A stretch of 64,000 nucleotides of DNA from Microbacterium sp. SORGH_AS_0969 (GCF_030818255.1 NZ_JAUTAG010000001.1:2108001-2172000); one strand, 5' to 3'; numbered from the stretch's first letter, positions 43,350 through 51,845 are shown. The notes: generated by a model not told the origin, from the sequence alone. Numbers and translations are program-made.

Positions 43350-44605
43350 TCGTCGTCTCCCTCTGCGGCGATCCACGAGGCGAGGAACTCCCGCTGCGCC
43401 GCCGAGACGGTGTCGACCGTGCCCCCGAAAGAGGCGAGCGCGATCGCCGCGACCTCGTCGTCCGCGCCGCGCGGGAGCTCGTGCACCGCGGCCCCGAGCC
43501 CTGGCGTCGTGAGCAGGTACTCCACCGACGCGAGCTGCACCCCGAACGACAGGTCCATGATCTGCACCGGGTTGCCCTCGGCCGCGCTGACGTTGAGGCA
43601 GTTGCCGTCGTCGAGGACGTGCACGAGCGATCCGCTCGACATCCGGAGGGTCGACACCGCCCCGTCGCGCGCGATCTCGATCGCACCGGCCGCGCGGGCG
43701 GCATCCAGGGCGATCTCCTGCGAGACGCCTCCGCCGACCGCCACGATCGCCCCGCTCGGCAGGGCGTCGAGGTGGGCGACGTCGACGGTGTGCCGGATGC
43801 CGGTCGCCGAGATCACGATGTCGGCCTCGGCGGCGGCCTGAGCGAGGGTGCGCACCGGGAAGCCCGCGAACGCCGCTTGCAAGGCCGCCACAGGATCCGT
43901 CTCCGTGACGATCACGCGCGCACCGAGGGCAGCGGCGTGCTCGGCGATGCCGGAACCGACGCGCCCGTAGCCCACGACGACGACAGTCGCTCCGCGCAGC
44001 GAGCGGTTCGCGACGTCGGCGACCGCGAAGACGACCGACTGGCCCGTGCCGTGCCGGTTGTCGAACAGCGACTTCGACCGCGCGTCGTTGGCGGCGATCA
44101 CGGGGATGCGCAGCGCACCCTCGGCGTGCATGCGTCGCAGGGGTCGGACGCCGCTCGTGGTCTGCTCGGTCGCGCCGCGCATCTCGGCGCCGACGTCGGG
44201 ACGCTCGAGGTGCACGAGGCGGATCGTCGAGGCGCCGTCGTCGACGATCACCTCGGGCCGGTGGTCGAGCAGGGCGAGCGCGTTCTCGCGGTCCTCGGAG
44301 CGCCCGGCATCCGCCCGCGCGTACACCGCGAGGCCGGCGTGCGCGAGGGCGGCGGCCACCTCGTCGTCGGTGTTACGGCCCGCCGAGGTGACCGTCACCT
44401 CGGCTCCCGCCTCGGCGAGGGCGAGGGCGACGGCGGCGGTCTTCGGCTCGAGCACGTCGGACACGCCGATTCGCACCCCGGCGACGGTTCCCGCGCGGCG
44501 CAGTCGCTCGGCGAGAACCACGGTGACCGGCATGTGCGCGCGCGCCCAGTCGATGCGGTCCGCTCCCGCGCGCCAGAGCGAGGGGTCGGCGATGCGTCCG
44601 ATCAC
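43346..44605 (-). CDS. SAH hydrolase (adenosylhomocysteinase) homologue with altered active site
   Basis: A 419-residue protein with clear SAH-hydrolase backbone: VIVDDGAST, ATEQTTSGVRPLRRM (Glu 147), AANDARSKSLFDNRHGTGQS (Asn 173, Lys 178, Asp 182) and NAD motif VVVVGYGRVGSG. By ungapped comparison with known motifs, the three catalytic His are replaced: LHMTVETAVL becomes DVLEPKTAAV (Val 51), IGHFDNEI becomes GGGVSQEI (Gly 293) and GHPS becomes GNPV (Asn 345). The Cys of YGCRES is Thr 187. NAD chemistry may persist with another substrate. Starts are coupled on both sides. Confidence 0.87.
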   Translation of the reverse strand: MIGRIADPSLWRAGADRIDWARAHMPVTVVLAERLRRAGTVAGVRIGVSDVLEPKTAAVALALAEAGAEVTVTSAGRNTDDEVAAALAHAGLAVYARADAGRSEDRENALALLDHRPEVIVDDGASTIRLVHLERPDVGAEMRGATEQTTSGVRPLRRMHAEGALRIPVIAANDARSKSLFDNRHGTGQSVVFAVADVANRSLRGATVVVVGYGRVGSGIAEHAAALGARVIVTETDPVAALQAAFAGFPVRTLAQAAAEADIVISATGIRHTVDVAHLDALPSGAIVAVGGGVSQEIALDAARAAGAIEIARDGAVSTLRMSSGSLVHVLDDGNCLNVSAAEGNPVQIMDLSFGVQLASVEYLLTTPGLGAAVHELPRGADDEVAAIALASFGGTVDTVSAAQREFLASWIAAEGDDE

Positions 44606-45369
44606 GGGGTCACCTCCCGGGCGAAGCGGTCGTCGTCTCCGTCGAGGAGGATGAGGGCGATCAGGGCGTCGAGGAGCAGCCACGGGGTCGCGGCCGGAGG
44701 GGCGTCCTCTTCCGGCAGCGGCGACGGCATCTCGACGAGGAAGGCCTTCCCCGCCTGCCCGACGAGCGGGCGCGACGAGGGCGACGTGTGCACGCCCGCG
44801 GTCGCCGTCCCCGCGGGGGAGGCGTCGGCGACGAGCCCCTCGAGGGCATCGACGGGAAGGATGCCGTGCCCCTCACCGGTCAGCAGCGTGAGGTGCACGG
44901 GAGTGTCGCGGGAGGCGAGGGCGTCGAGCGCTCGCACGCGGTATCCGTCGAGGCGTGCGGCGAGGGCCACCACGGGTGCGTCCGTCGCGCGGATCACCGC
45001 GGCTCCCAGCGTGCGGAGCGAGGTCGCGAGCGCCTCGGCGAGCAGCCCGTCGCCCACGACGGTCACGGTCGTCCCCGCGATCGTGAGATTGGTGCGCGAC
45101 GAGACGGCGCGGAGCACCTGTTCCGCACGAAGCCGGGAGTACAGGATGCCGAACGCCGGCGACCCGAACGGATCGACGCCGTCGTCGGCGCGGGAGAGAT
45201 CGATCCCGGCCGCCTCACGCAGGAGCGCGAGCACAGACGGGGGGAGGGGAGGGAGGGCACCGCCGTACGACAGGGTCACGAGCGCGCTGCGCCACTCCCG
45301 GTGGAGGCGGAGGGAAACGGGGAGCAGCGCGTCGATCCTGTCGGGCGTGAGAGACCGGAAGGACGACAC
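44602..45369 (-). CDS. Rossmann-like protein resembling the SAH-hydrolase NAD domain, first gene of operon
   Basis: A 255-residue protein. Residues about 1-95 are a helical region (SLTPDRIDALLPVSLRLHREWRSALVTLSYG). Residues about 96-190 resemble the NAD domain of the neighbouring homologue: TTVTVVGDGLLAEALATSLRTLGAAVIRATD parallels ATVVVVGYGRVGSG onward. The Gly-rich loop is degenerate (GDGLLA), so cofactor binding is doubtful. The C-terminal helix LLLDALIALILLDGDDD may pack against a partner. It may be an accessory subunit of the next gene's product. I know no named family. Confidence 0.7.
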   Translation of the reverse strand: MSSFRSLTPDRIDALLPVSLRLHREWRSALVTLSYGGALPPLPPSVLALLREAAGIDLSRADDGVDPFGSPAFGILYSRLRAEQVLRAVSSRTNLTIAGTTVTVVGDGLLAEALATSLRTLGAAVIRATDAPVVALAARLDGYRVRALDALASRDTPVHLTLLTGEGHGILPVDALEGLVADASPAGTATAGVHTSPSSRPLVGQAGKAFLVEMPSPLPEEDAPPAATPWLLLDALIALILLDGDDDRFAREVTP

Positions 45370-45415
45370 GTCTCGACGGTACGGTGCGCGGGCACCGGAT
45401 CGCCACTTCGTGACG

Positions 45416-45470
45416 GTGCGTGGCGTGGCGTGGCGTGGCGTGGTGCGGCGTGGCGTGGTGCGGCATCGTG
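45416..45470. repeat. pentanucleotide microsatellite (TGGCG)n
   Basis: Four perfect TGGCG units (45421-45440) continue as TGGTG/CGGCG variants, in all about eleven 5-bp units. It lies between the divergent starts of the four-gene operon (45369) and a small membrane-protein gene (45501), within the likely promoter region. Slippage would change promoter spacing. Confidence 0.85.
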
Positions 45471-45500
45471 CCGAGCGGCGGTGGCCGTGGCATCCATAGG

Positions 45501-45899
45501 ATGGCGGGCGTGACCTATTCGATGCCTCCGGAGTCGTTCCGGACGCTCCGGCCCGAGCCCGTGCATCGGTCTTCGCGCACGTGGGACATCGTGCTCACGA
45601 TCGTCTTCCTCGTGCTGCTGCCGCTCGCCGCGCTCGCCGCGTCGTACGCGGGTCTGTTCCTGGCCTTCGCGTCGGACGCCTGCGGGGTGCAGAACTGCAA
45701 CAGCGACCTCATGAACCTCGGGCTCTGGTCGGCCGTGATCTCCCCGTGGGTGGTGCTCCTGATCGGCGTCGTCGTCTCGATCGTGCTCCTGGTCAAGCGA
45801 CGGCTGGCCTTCTGGGTGCCGCTGGCCGCGATGGCGCTCATGACGGCGCTGTGGTTCGTCGCCGCAGCCATCGTGAGCCTCGGGGTCTCGGCATCCTGA
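45501..45899 (+). CDS. small integral membrane protein (three helices), function unknown
   Basis: About 132 residues. A polar N-terminus (PEPVHRSSR) is followed by three hydrophobic helices: IVLTIVFLVLLPLAALAASYAGLFL, AVISPWVVLLIGVVVSIVLLV and FWVPLAAMALMTALWFVAAAIVSL. Two Cys in DACGVQNCNSD lie in the first extracytoplasmic loop and could form a disulphide. ATG 45501 or GTG 45510 may be the start; the better-spaced AGGATGG favours the latter. The open frame further upstream is the microsatellite. Confidence 0.8.
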   Translation: MAGVTYSMPPESFRTLRPEPVHRSSRTWDIVLTIVFLVLLPLAALAASYAGLFLAFASDACGVQNCNSDLMNLGLWSAVISPWVVLLIGVVVSIVLLVKRRLAFWVPLAAMALMTALWFVAAAIVSLGVSAS

Positions 45900-46006
45900 A
45901 TCCGAGAACCCGCTCGGGGGCAACCCCCAGGATTCGCCTCTGACCGGGCCGTAGCCTGGAACGGGCGCCCGGACGGGCGGCCGATCACCGAGCGCGAAGG
46001 CACCCG

Positions 46007-46696
46007 ATGACCGACATGACCCTTTCCGTCGCACCCGCGGCAGCCCCCTCCGCGGAGGAGGGGCAGTCCTGGCTGACCTCGCTCGCCGACTGGACCGTCT
46101 CGCTCATGGAGGTCATCGGCCCCGTGGGGGCGGGGGTCGCCATCGCCCTCGAGAACCTGTTCCCGCCGCTGCCGAGCGAGGTCGTGCTGCCGATGGCGGG
46201 TCTGACCGCGAGCCGCGGTTCGTTCACCCTCTTCGAGGCGTTGCTGTGGACGACCGTCGGATCCGTGGTCGGGGCGTTCATGCTCTACGGCCTCGGCCGC
46301 TGGCTCGGGGCAGCCCGCCTGCGCCGCTTCGCCGAGAAGATGCCCCTGTTGCATCCCGAAGACGTCGATCGCACCGTGGCCTGGTTCGAGCGCCACGGCG
46401 GCAAGGCGGTGTTCTTCGGACGCATGATCCCGATCTTCCGCAGTCTCATCTCGATCCCCGCGGGCGTCTCGAAGATGCCGATGTGGCGTTTCGGTCTGCT
46501 CACGGGTGCGGGCAGCCTCATCTGGAACACGATCTTCGTGCTCTCGGGCTACCTGCTGGGCGAGAACTGGCACATCGTCGAGGAGTACGCCTCGATCCTG
46601 CAGTACGTCGTCATCGCGGCCGTCGCGATCGGGGTGGCGTGGTTCCTGTACAGCCGCGTCCGGTCGCTGCTCGCCTCGCGGCACAGCGAGGTGTGA
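46007..46696 (+). CDS. DedA-family membrane protein
   Basis: A 229-residue DedA (SNARE-associated/VTT) protein. Landmarks: GVAIALENLFPPLPSEVVLPMAG with the conserved Glu and Pro, GSVVGAFMLYGLGRWLG, then the FGRMIPIFRSLISIPAGVSKMPMWRF motif with conserved Arg and Gly, and four to five hydrophobic helices. Members are implicated in undecaprenyl-phosphate or phospholipid flipping. Monocistronic. Confidence 0.92.
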   Translation: MTDMTLSVAPAAAPSAEEGQSWLTSLADWTVSLMEVIGPVGAGVAIALENLFPPLPSEVVLPMAGLTASRGSFTLFEALLWTTVGSVVGAFMLYGLGRWLGAARLRRFAEKMPLLHPEDVDRTVAWFERHGGKAVFFGRMIPIFRSLISIPAGVSKMPMWRFGLLTGAGSLIWNTIFVLSGYLLGENWHIVEEYASILQYVVIAAVAIGVAWFLYSRVRSLLASRHSEV

Positions 46697-46710
46697 GACC
46701 ACGCCGGTCC

Positions 46711-46768
46711 CTTCGACGGGCTCAGGGACCTCGGGCCGGCGTCTTGGCGGTGGCTGAGCCTGTCGAAG
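46711..46768. repeat. REP-like inverted repeat (CTTCGACGGGCTCAG type)
   Basis: CTTCGACGGGCTCAG (46711-46725) and CTGAGCCTGTCGAAG (46754-46768) are inverted copies differing at one or two positions, separated by 28 bp. The core resembles a TTCGACAGGCTCAG element I associate with intergenic regions of many Microbacteriaceae. It lies between dedA and the cytochrome c operon. Confidence 0.7.
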
Positions 46769-46861
46769 CCTCCGAACCACCGCGATCGTCGGTATCTCCA
46801 CGTCGAAACAACCGCCCCGCTCGCTCAGTCAGACCACAGAACCCGCCCGTAGACTGATCCG

Positions 46862-47506
46862 GTGCCCGCGGATCGCCTTCATCTCGTGCGCCACGGGGAG
46901 GTTCACAACCCCCGTCGCGTGCTCTACGGTCGGCTCCCCGGGTTCGGTCTGAGCGTCGACGGCCGGCACATGGCACGCCAGGCCGCCGAGTACGTCCGCG
47001 GGCTCGATCGGCCCGTGTCGGCCCTCATCGCCTCACCGCTGCAGCGCACGCGCGAGTCGGCCGAACCGTTCGTCTCGCTCTTCGGCATCGAGCCCGTGAT
47101 CGACGAGCGCGTGATCGAGCCGACGAACGTGTTCGAGGGGCGCCGCATGAAGCAGGCGCTCGCGAACCCGGTCAACTGGCGGCACCTGCGCCGGCCCGCC
47201 GTGCCGAGCTGGGGCGAGCCGTACGCCCAGGTGGTCGCGCGGATGACGGCCGCCATGACCGATGCCTGGGACCGCGTGCCCTCGGGCGATGTCGTCATCG
47301 TCTCGCACCAGCTCCCGATCTGGGTGACCCATCTCGCCCTCTCCCTCCAGCCCACCCGCCACGATCCCCGGAAGCGCCGCTGCGCGCTGTCGAGCGTGAC
47401 GAGCTTCGAACGGCGCGACGACGCCGACGGCTCCCGCCGCTGGGTCGAAGTGGCCTACGCGGAACCGGCGAGCACCGCCGGGGCCGTCGACGTAGGAGCC
47501 GTGTGA
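46862..47506 (+). CDS. histidine phosphatase family protein, first gene of cytochrome c maturation operon
   Basis: A 214-residue phosphoglycerate-mutase-like protein with the catalytic RHG motif LHLVRHGEVHNP, a second Arg in SPLQRTRESAEPF and the late His in VVIVSHQLPIW. It starts at GTG 46862. It overlaps the TlpA-like gene by 1 bp, and in actinobacteria such a phosphatase regularly leads the ccs operon. Its role in that pathway is not established. Confidence 0.9.
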   Translation: MPADRLHLVRHGEVHNPRRVLYGRLPGFGLSVDGRHMARQAAEYVRGLDRPVSALIASPLQRTRESAEPFVSLFGIEPVIDERVIEPTNVFEGRRMKQALANPVNWRHLRRPAVPSWGEPYAQVVARMTAAMTDAWDRVPSGDVVIVSHQLPIWVTHLALSLQPTRHDPRKRRCALSSVTSFERRDDADGSRRWVEVAYAEPASTAGAVDVGAV

Positions 47507-48111
47507 TGCGCCGAATCCTCACCGCCGTCGCTTCCGCGACCGCTGCCCTCGCCCTCGTGGCCGGGCTGTCCGCCTGCACCACCGACCCGCTGGCCGAGCA
47601 GTACCGCGCGGGCGACAACAAGGGCTACATCGCCGCCAACGGGTTCCAGACCCAGGAGATCGCCCCCGACCAGCGGGGGGAGCCCGTCGACTTCGCGGGA
47701 ACCCTCGACAACGGCTCGCCCGTGTCGAGTGCCGACTTCTCGGGCAAGGTGCTCGTCGTCAACTTCTGGTACGCGACGTGCGGCCCCTGCATCATCGAGG
47801 CGCCGCGACTCGAGCAGGCGTACCAGTCGTTCCAGGGCCAGGACGTCGCGTTCCTCGGCATCAACACGTACGACCAGGGTCCGACCGCCCTGTCGTTCGC
47901 GCGCGACAACAAGGTGTCGTACTCCAGCGCCCTCGCCGTGAACGACGCCGAGCTCAAGCTCGCCTTCAACGACAAGACGCCCCTGAACGCCACCCCCACC
48001 ACCCTCGTGCTCGACAAGCAGGGACGCGTGGCGGCCCGCATCATCGGCGAGCTGCCCGAGGCGTCGATCCTCGAGTCCATGGTGCGTACCGTGCTCGAGG
48101 AGAACGCGTGA
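47506..48111 (+). CDS. TlpA/ResA-like thiol-disulphide oxidoreductase lipoprotein
   Basis: A 201-residue extracytoplasmic lipoprotein; the lipobox LSAC puts the lipid Cys near residue 24. The thioredoxin-fold active site is NFWYATCGPCIIEAP, and cis-Pro is in NATPTTLVLDKQG. It keeps apocytochrome c CXXCH thiols reduced for haem attachment, receiving electrons from CcdA encoded next. ATG 47506, spaced 8 nt from GGAG and overlapping the previous stop, is preferred to GTG 47503. Confidence 0.93.
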   Translation: MRRILTAVASATAALALVAGLSACTTDPLAEQYRAGDNKGYIAANGFQTQEIAPDQRGEPVDFAGTLDNGSPVSSADFSGKVLVVNFWYATCGPCIIEAPRLEQAYQSFQGQDVAFLGINTYDQGPTALSFARDNKVSYSSALAVNDAELKLAFNDKTPLNATPTTLVLDKQGRVAARIIGELPEASILESMVRTVLEENA

Positions 48112-48857
48112 ATCCGGGCGCTCTCGTCTTCGACGGGGCACTCTGGCTCGCGATCCCCATCGCCCTCGCCGCGGGACTGATCTCGTTCCTCTCGCCCTGC
48201 GTGCTGCCGCTGGTACCCGGATACCTCGGCTTCATCGGCGGCGCCGTCGCACCGCGGGGGAGCTCGGCATCCGGGAACGGTCGCGGTCGTCTGCTCGGCG
48301 GGACCCTGCTCTTCATCGCCGGCTTCACCGTCGTCTTCATGGCGCTCAACGTGCTCGGCGGGGCCGCGGGGGCGTTCTTCACTCGTTACGCCGACGTGAT
48401 CACGCGCATCGTGGGCGTCGTCATCATCCTCATGGGCCTCGTCTTCATCGGGCTCTTCGGCATCGCCCAGCGCTCCGTGCGGATGCAGGCGCGCGGCAAC
48501 CTCGGCCTCATCGGGGCGCCCCTGCTCGGCATCGCGCTCGGCGTCGGGTGGACCCCGTGCATCGGCCCGACGCTGACCGCCATTATCTCGGTGTCGTATA
48601 TCGTCGGCGACCCCTGGCGGGCAGCGATGCTGGGGCTGTCGTACTCGCTGGGCCTCGGCATCCCGTTCATCCTGTTGGCCCTCGGCTTCGGCTGGGCGAC
48701 ACGGTCCGTGGCGTTCATCCGCAAGCACATCCGCCTGGTCAACCTCATCGGCGGGGTGCTGCTGATCGTGCTCGGCCTGCTGATGGTCGTCGGCGTCTGG
48801 GGAACGTGGATGTCGACGCTGCAGGGGGTGATGCTCAATGTCCAGCTCCCGCTCTGA
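48108..48857 (+). CDS. ccdA: CcdA-type cytochrome c biogenesis membrane protein
   Basis: A 249-residue, six-helix membrane protein that passes electrons from cytoplasmic thioredoxin to the extracytoplasmic TlpA-like protein. The redox Cys pair is in FLSPCVLPLVPGYLGF (helix 1) and GWTPCIGPTLTAI (helix 4). GTG 48108 overlaps the preceding stop (GTGA). The open frame upstream of it is a shadow of the TlpA gene. Confidence 0.94.
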   Translation: MNPGALVFDGALWLAIPIALAAGLISFLSPCVLPLVPGYLGFIGGAVAPRGSSASGNGRGRLLGGTLLFIAGFTVVFMALNVLGGAAGAFFTRYADVITRIVGVVIILMGLVFIGLFGIAQRSVRMQARGNLGLIGAPLLGIALGVGWTPCIGPTLTAIISVSYIVGDPWRAAMLGLSYSLGLGIPFILLALGFGWATRSVAFIRKHIRLVNLIGGVLLIVLGLLMVVGVWGTWMSTLQGVMLNVQLPL

Positions 48858-50697
48858 TCGAGGTGGCACCGTGACCGAGCCGACCGACGGCGTCCTGCGC
48901 CCGTCCGATCACGCCGACTCCACACCCTCCGGCGACGGGGGCGACGACATCACGCAGCCGCGCCTGGGCGTCATCGGCTGGATGCGATGGGGCTGGCGAC
49001 AGCTCACGAGCATGCGCACCGCGCTCGTGCTGCTGCTGCTCCTCGCGATCGCGGCCGTGCCCGGATCGATCGTCCCGCAGCGCAGCGCCGACCCCAACGG
49101 CGTGACGCAGTACTTCACCGACAACCCCGACCTCGCGCCGGTGCTGGACAAGCTGAGCATGTTCGACGTGTACACGTCGCCGTGGTTCTCGGCGATCTAC
49201 ATCCTGTTGTTCATCTCGCTGATCGGGTGCGTCCTTCCGCGCACCAAGCACCACTGGAAGGCGCTGCGCTCGCAGCCCCCGCGCACGCCCGCGCGGCTCG
49301 GTCGCCTCGACGATCACCGCGACGTGACCGTGCCGGTGCCGGAGGGCCAGGATGCCGCGGCCGTCGCCGCCGCGGCCGTCGACAGCGCCGCCGCGCAGTT
49401 GAAGAAGAGCGGCTACCGCGTCGCCCGATACGACGGGCGGGGAACGTTCTCGGTCTCGGCCGAGCGCGGGTATCTGCGCGAGACCGGAAACCTCGTCTTC
49501 CACGCGGCCCTGGTCGGAGTGCTGATCGCCGTCGGCGTCGGCGGAGGCTTCACCTACACGGGCCAGCGCGTGCTCGTCGAGGGACAGGCGTTCGCGAACA
49601 GCCTGCTCGACTACTCGTCCTTCAACCCCGGACGTTTCGTCAGCGGCGACACCCTCACGCCGTACTCGATGACGCTCGACAAGTTCGACGTGAACTACGT
49701 CGCCCCCGGGCAGCCCGGTGGCGGGCAGGCCGGCGACTTCGTCGCGCACATGACCACGCAGGCACCCGGCGGCACCCCGCAGGACGGCGAGATCCGCGTC
49801 AACCACCCGCTCGATGTGCAGGGCGACCGCGTCTACCTCCTCGGCAACGGCTACGCGCCCACCGTCACCATCCGCAACGCCCAGGGCGAAGAGGTCTTCC
49901 ACGACTCGGTCGCGTTCCTCCCGCAGGACTCCAACATGACCTCGCTCGGTGTGATCAAAGTCGCCGACGGCATGCCGGAGCAGCTCGGCCTCATCGGCTT
50001 CTTCTACCCGACGATGAACGTGCTCGACTCGGGCGCTCTGACCTCGACCTACGGTGCTCTCGAGTACCCCGTGCTGACTCTGCGCGTCTACGCGGGAGAC
50101 CTCGGCATCGACGACGGCACGCCCCGTTCGGTCTACACGCTCGACCCGACCAACATGACGCAGCTCGCCGGTGGCGACAGCGGCACCCCCGCGATCCGGC
50201 TCATGCCCGGCGAGACCCAGGACCTGCCCAACGGGCTCGGCACCATCACCTTCGACAACGCCGCGCCGGCGGGCGCTTCGGGATACGACGGTTCGGTCAA
50301 GCGCTTCGTGTCGCTGTCGATCCACCGTGACCTCGCCGGTCCGTGGGTGCTCGCTTTCGCCCTGCTGGCCCTGTTCGGTCTGCTTGCCGCCCTGTTCGTC
50401 CCGCGTCGACGCATGTGGGTCAAGGCGACACCGCGCGGCGGGGCGGTGCTCGTGGAGTACGCCGGTCTCGCCCGCGGCGAAGACCCGACACTCGCTGCGG
50501 CCGTCGATCAGATGGTCGAGAAGCATCGGGGGTCGCTTCCCGCGGCTGCTCCTGTTTCTGACGCTGCCGCTGCCGCGTCTGCGGCTTCGGCCTCTGCGGC
50601 TTCGACCTCCGCGGGGGATGCCCCGAGTGACCCCGCGAACGGTGCCGAATCCGCTCCGACCGACCCGTCCCACCCCGACACCGGAAAAGTAGACTGA
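48838..50697 (+). CDS. resB: ResB-type cytochrome c biogenesis protein
   Basis: A 619-residue membrane protein of the system II (Ccs) haem lyase. The start overlaps ccdA by 20 bp. Helices are at MRTALVLLLLLAIAAVPGSIVPQ, PWFSAIYILLFISLIGCVLP and FHAALVGVLIAVGVGG; a large extracytoplasmic domain spans residues about 240-500, and a final helix is at GPWVLAFALLALFGLLAALF. The C-terminal about 50 residues are a low-complexity Ala/Ser tail. It works with CcsB. Confidence 0.94.
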   Translation: MSSSRSDRGGTVTEPTDGVLRPSDHADSTPSGDGGDDITQPRLGVIGWMRWGWRQLTSMRTALVLLLLLAIAAVPGSIVPQRSADPNGVTQYFTDNPDLAPVLDKLSMFDVYTSPWFSAIYILLFISLIGCVLPRTKHHWKALRSQPPRTPARLGRLDDHRDVTVPVPEGQDAAAVAAAAVDSAAAQLKKSGYRVARYDGRGTFSVSAERGYLRETGNLVFHAALVGVLIAVGVGGGFTYTGQRVLVEGQAFANSLLDYSSFNPGRFVSGDTLTPYSMTLDKFDVNYVAPGQPGGGQAGDFVAHMTTQAPGGTPQDGEIRVNHPLDVQGDRVYLLGNGYAPTVTIRNAQGEEVFHDSVAFLPQDSNMTSLGVIKVADGMPEQLGLIGFFYPTMNVLDSGALTSTYGALEYPVLTLRVYAGDLGIDDGTPRSVYTLDPTNMTQLAGGDSGTPAIRLMPGETQDLPNGLGTITFDNAAPAGASGYDGSVKRFVSLSIHRDLAGPWVLAFALLALFGLLAALFVPRRRMWVKATPRGGAVLVEYAGLARGEDPTLAAAVDQMVEKHRGSLPAAAPVSDAAAAASAASASAASTSAGDAPSDPANGAESAPTDPSHPDTGKVD

Positions 50698-50701
50698 GAC
50701 C

Positions 50702-51715
50702 ATGCCCGGACCGAACTCGCTCCTCCTCGACGAGATCTCCCTTCTCCTGGTGTGGACGGCGGTCGGCGTCTATGTGCTGGCGTTCATCGCCTACGCCATC
50801 GACCTCGCGCGCCGTTCCGACCTCGCTGTGAAGGCGAAGGACCAGGTCGTCGCTCGCGAGCTCGTCACGGCCGGTGGCGGGGGCGTCATCGACGCCTCGG
50901 CCGGGGGTGTGGCATCCGGTCCCTCGTTCACCGACAAGCCGCGCTATCTGTGGGCGCGCATGGGGACGGCGCTGACCGCGCTCGGGTTCCTCTTCCACCT
51001 CGCGGCGACCGTGCTGCGCGGCTTCGCCGCCGGTCGCGTGCCGTGGTCGAACATGTACGAGTTCGCCCTGACCGGCCTGCTCCTCATCGTGATGGTCTAC
51101 CTCGCGTCGCTGACGCGGTACGACCTGCGCTTCCTGGGGTCGTTCATCACCGGCCTCGCAATCGTGCTGTTGGGCGGCGCGACCCTGGCGTACCACGTCG
51201 ACGTCACGCCGCTCGCCGATCCGCTCAAGTCGGTGTGGCTCGTCATCCACGTCTTCGTCGCGATCCTCGCGACCTCGCTGTTCGCGCTGGCCTTCGGGCT
51301 CTCGGTCGTGCAGCTGCTGCAGACGCGGCGCGAGCGCAAGCTCGTTGGTGCGCCGGTGGATGCCGCCGGCCGCCGCAGCTTCCTGCGCACGCTCCCGTCG
51401 GCCGACGCTCTCGAGTCGCTCGCCTACCGCTTCGCGATCGTCGGGTTCATCTTCTGGACCTTCACGCTCATCGCGGGCGCGATCTGGGCCAACGACGCCT
51501 GGGGTCGCTTCTGGGGCTTCGACACCAAGGAAGTCTGGACGTTCGTCATCTGGGTGCTGTACGCCGGGTACATCCACGCCCGCGCGACCCGCGGCTGGCG
51601 CGGCACCCGCTCGGCCTGGCTGTCGATCATCGGTTTCTCGGCCGTGCTGTTCAACTTCACGATCGTGAACGTCTTCTTCAAGGGCCTGCACGCGTACAGC
51701 GGTCTGACGCAGTAG
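50702..51715 (+). CDS. ccsB: CcsB/ResC cytochrome c synthase subunit
   Basis: A 337-residue polytopic membrane protein. The haem-handling tryptophan-rich motif is WGRFWGFDTKEVWTFVIW, with flanking His residues in FLFHLAATVLRG and VWLVIHVFVAI, and VPWSNMYEF as in system II proteins. It transfers haem to apocytochrome c together with ResB. Last gene of the operon, 4 bp after resB; a strong palindrome follows at 51792. Confidence 0.95.
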   Translation: MPGPNSLLLDEISLLLVWTAVGVYVLAFIAYAIDLARRSDLAVKAKDQVVARELVTAGGGGVIDASAGGVASGPSFTDKPRYLWARMGTALTALGFLFHLAATVLRGFAAGRVPWSNMYEFALTGLLLIVMVYLASLTRYDLRFLGSFITGLAIVLLGGATLAYHVDVTPLADPLKSVWLVIHVFVAILATSLFALAFGLSVVQLLQTRRERKLVGAPVDAAGRRSFLRTLPSADALESLAYRFAIVGFIFWTFTLIAGAIWANDAWGRFWGFDTKEVWTFVIWVLYAGYIHARATRGWRGTRSAWLSIIGFSAVLFNFTIVNVFFKGLHAYSGLTQ

Positions 51716-51791
51716 GCACGCGGGGCGGCGCGCCGGGGTGCGGCCGCGCGCCCGCGCGTCCGCCGCGCCCCGCGCGCGCGCCCACCCGTTG

Positions 51792-51845
51792 AGTGTCCAA
51801 AACACGCCGTAACTCGAGTCGGAGTTGCGGCGTGTTTTGGACACT
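51792..51845. repeat. 24-bp-arm palindrome, likely bidirectional terminator (left end of nuclease cassette)
   Basis: Arms 51792-51815 and 51822-51845 are complementary at 23 of 24 positions around a 6-nt loop. The stem core ACACGCCG/CGGCGTGT is followed by TTTT on both strands, the layout of a bidirectional intrinsic terminator. It separates the ends of ccsB (+) and the DUF559 gene (-). It shares its arm sequence with the palindrome at 52884-52939. Confidence 0.88.

Noticed and set aside
45420..45500. Long version of the small membrane protein beginning in the microsatellite
   Set aside because: The extra residues are translated TGGCG repeats; the membrane protein has good starts at 45501 or 45510.
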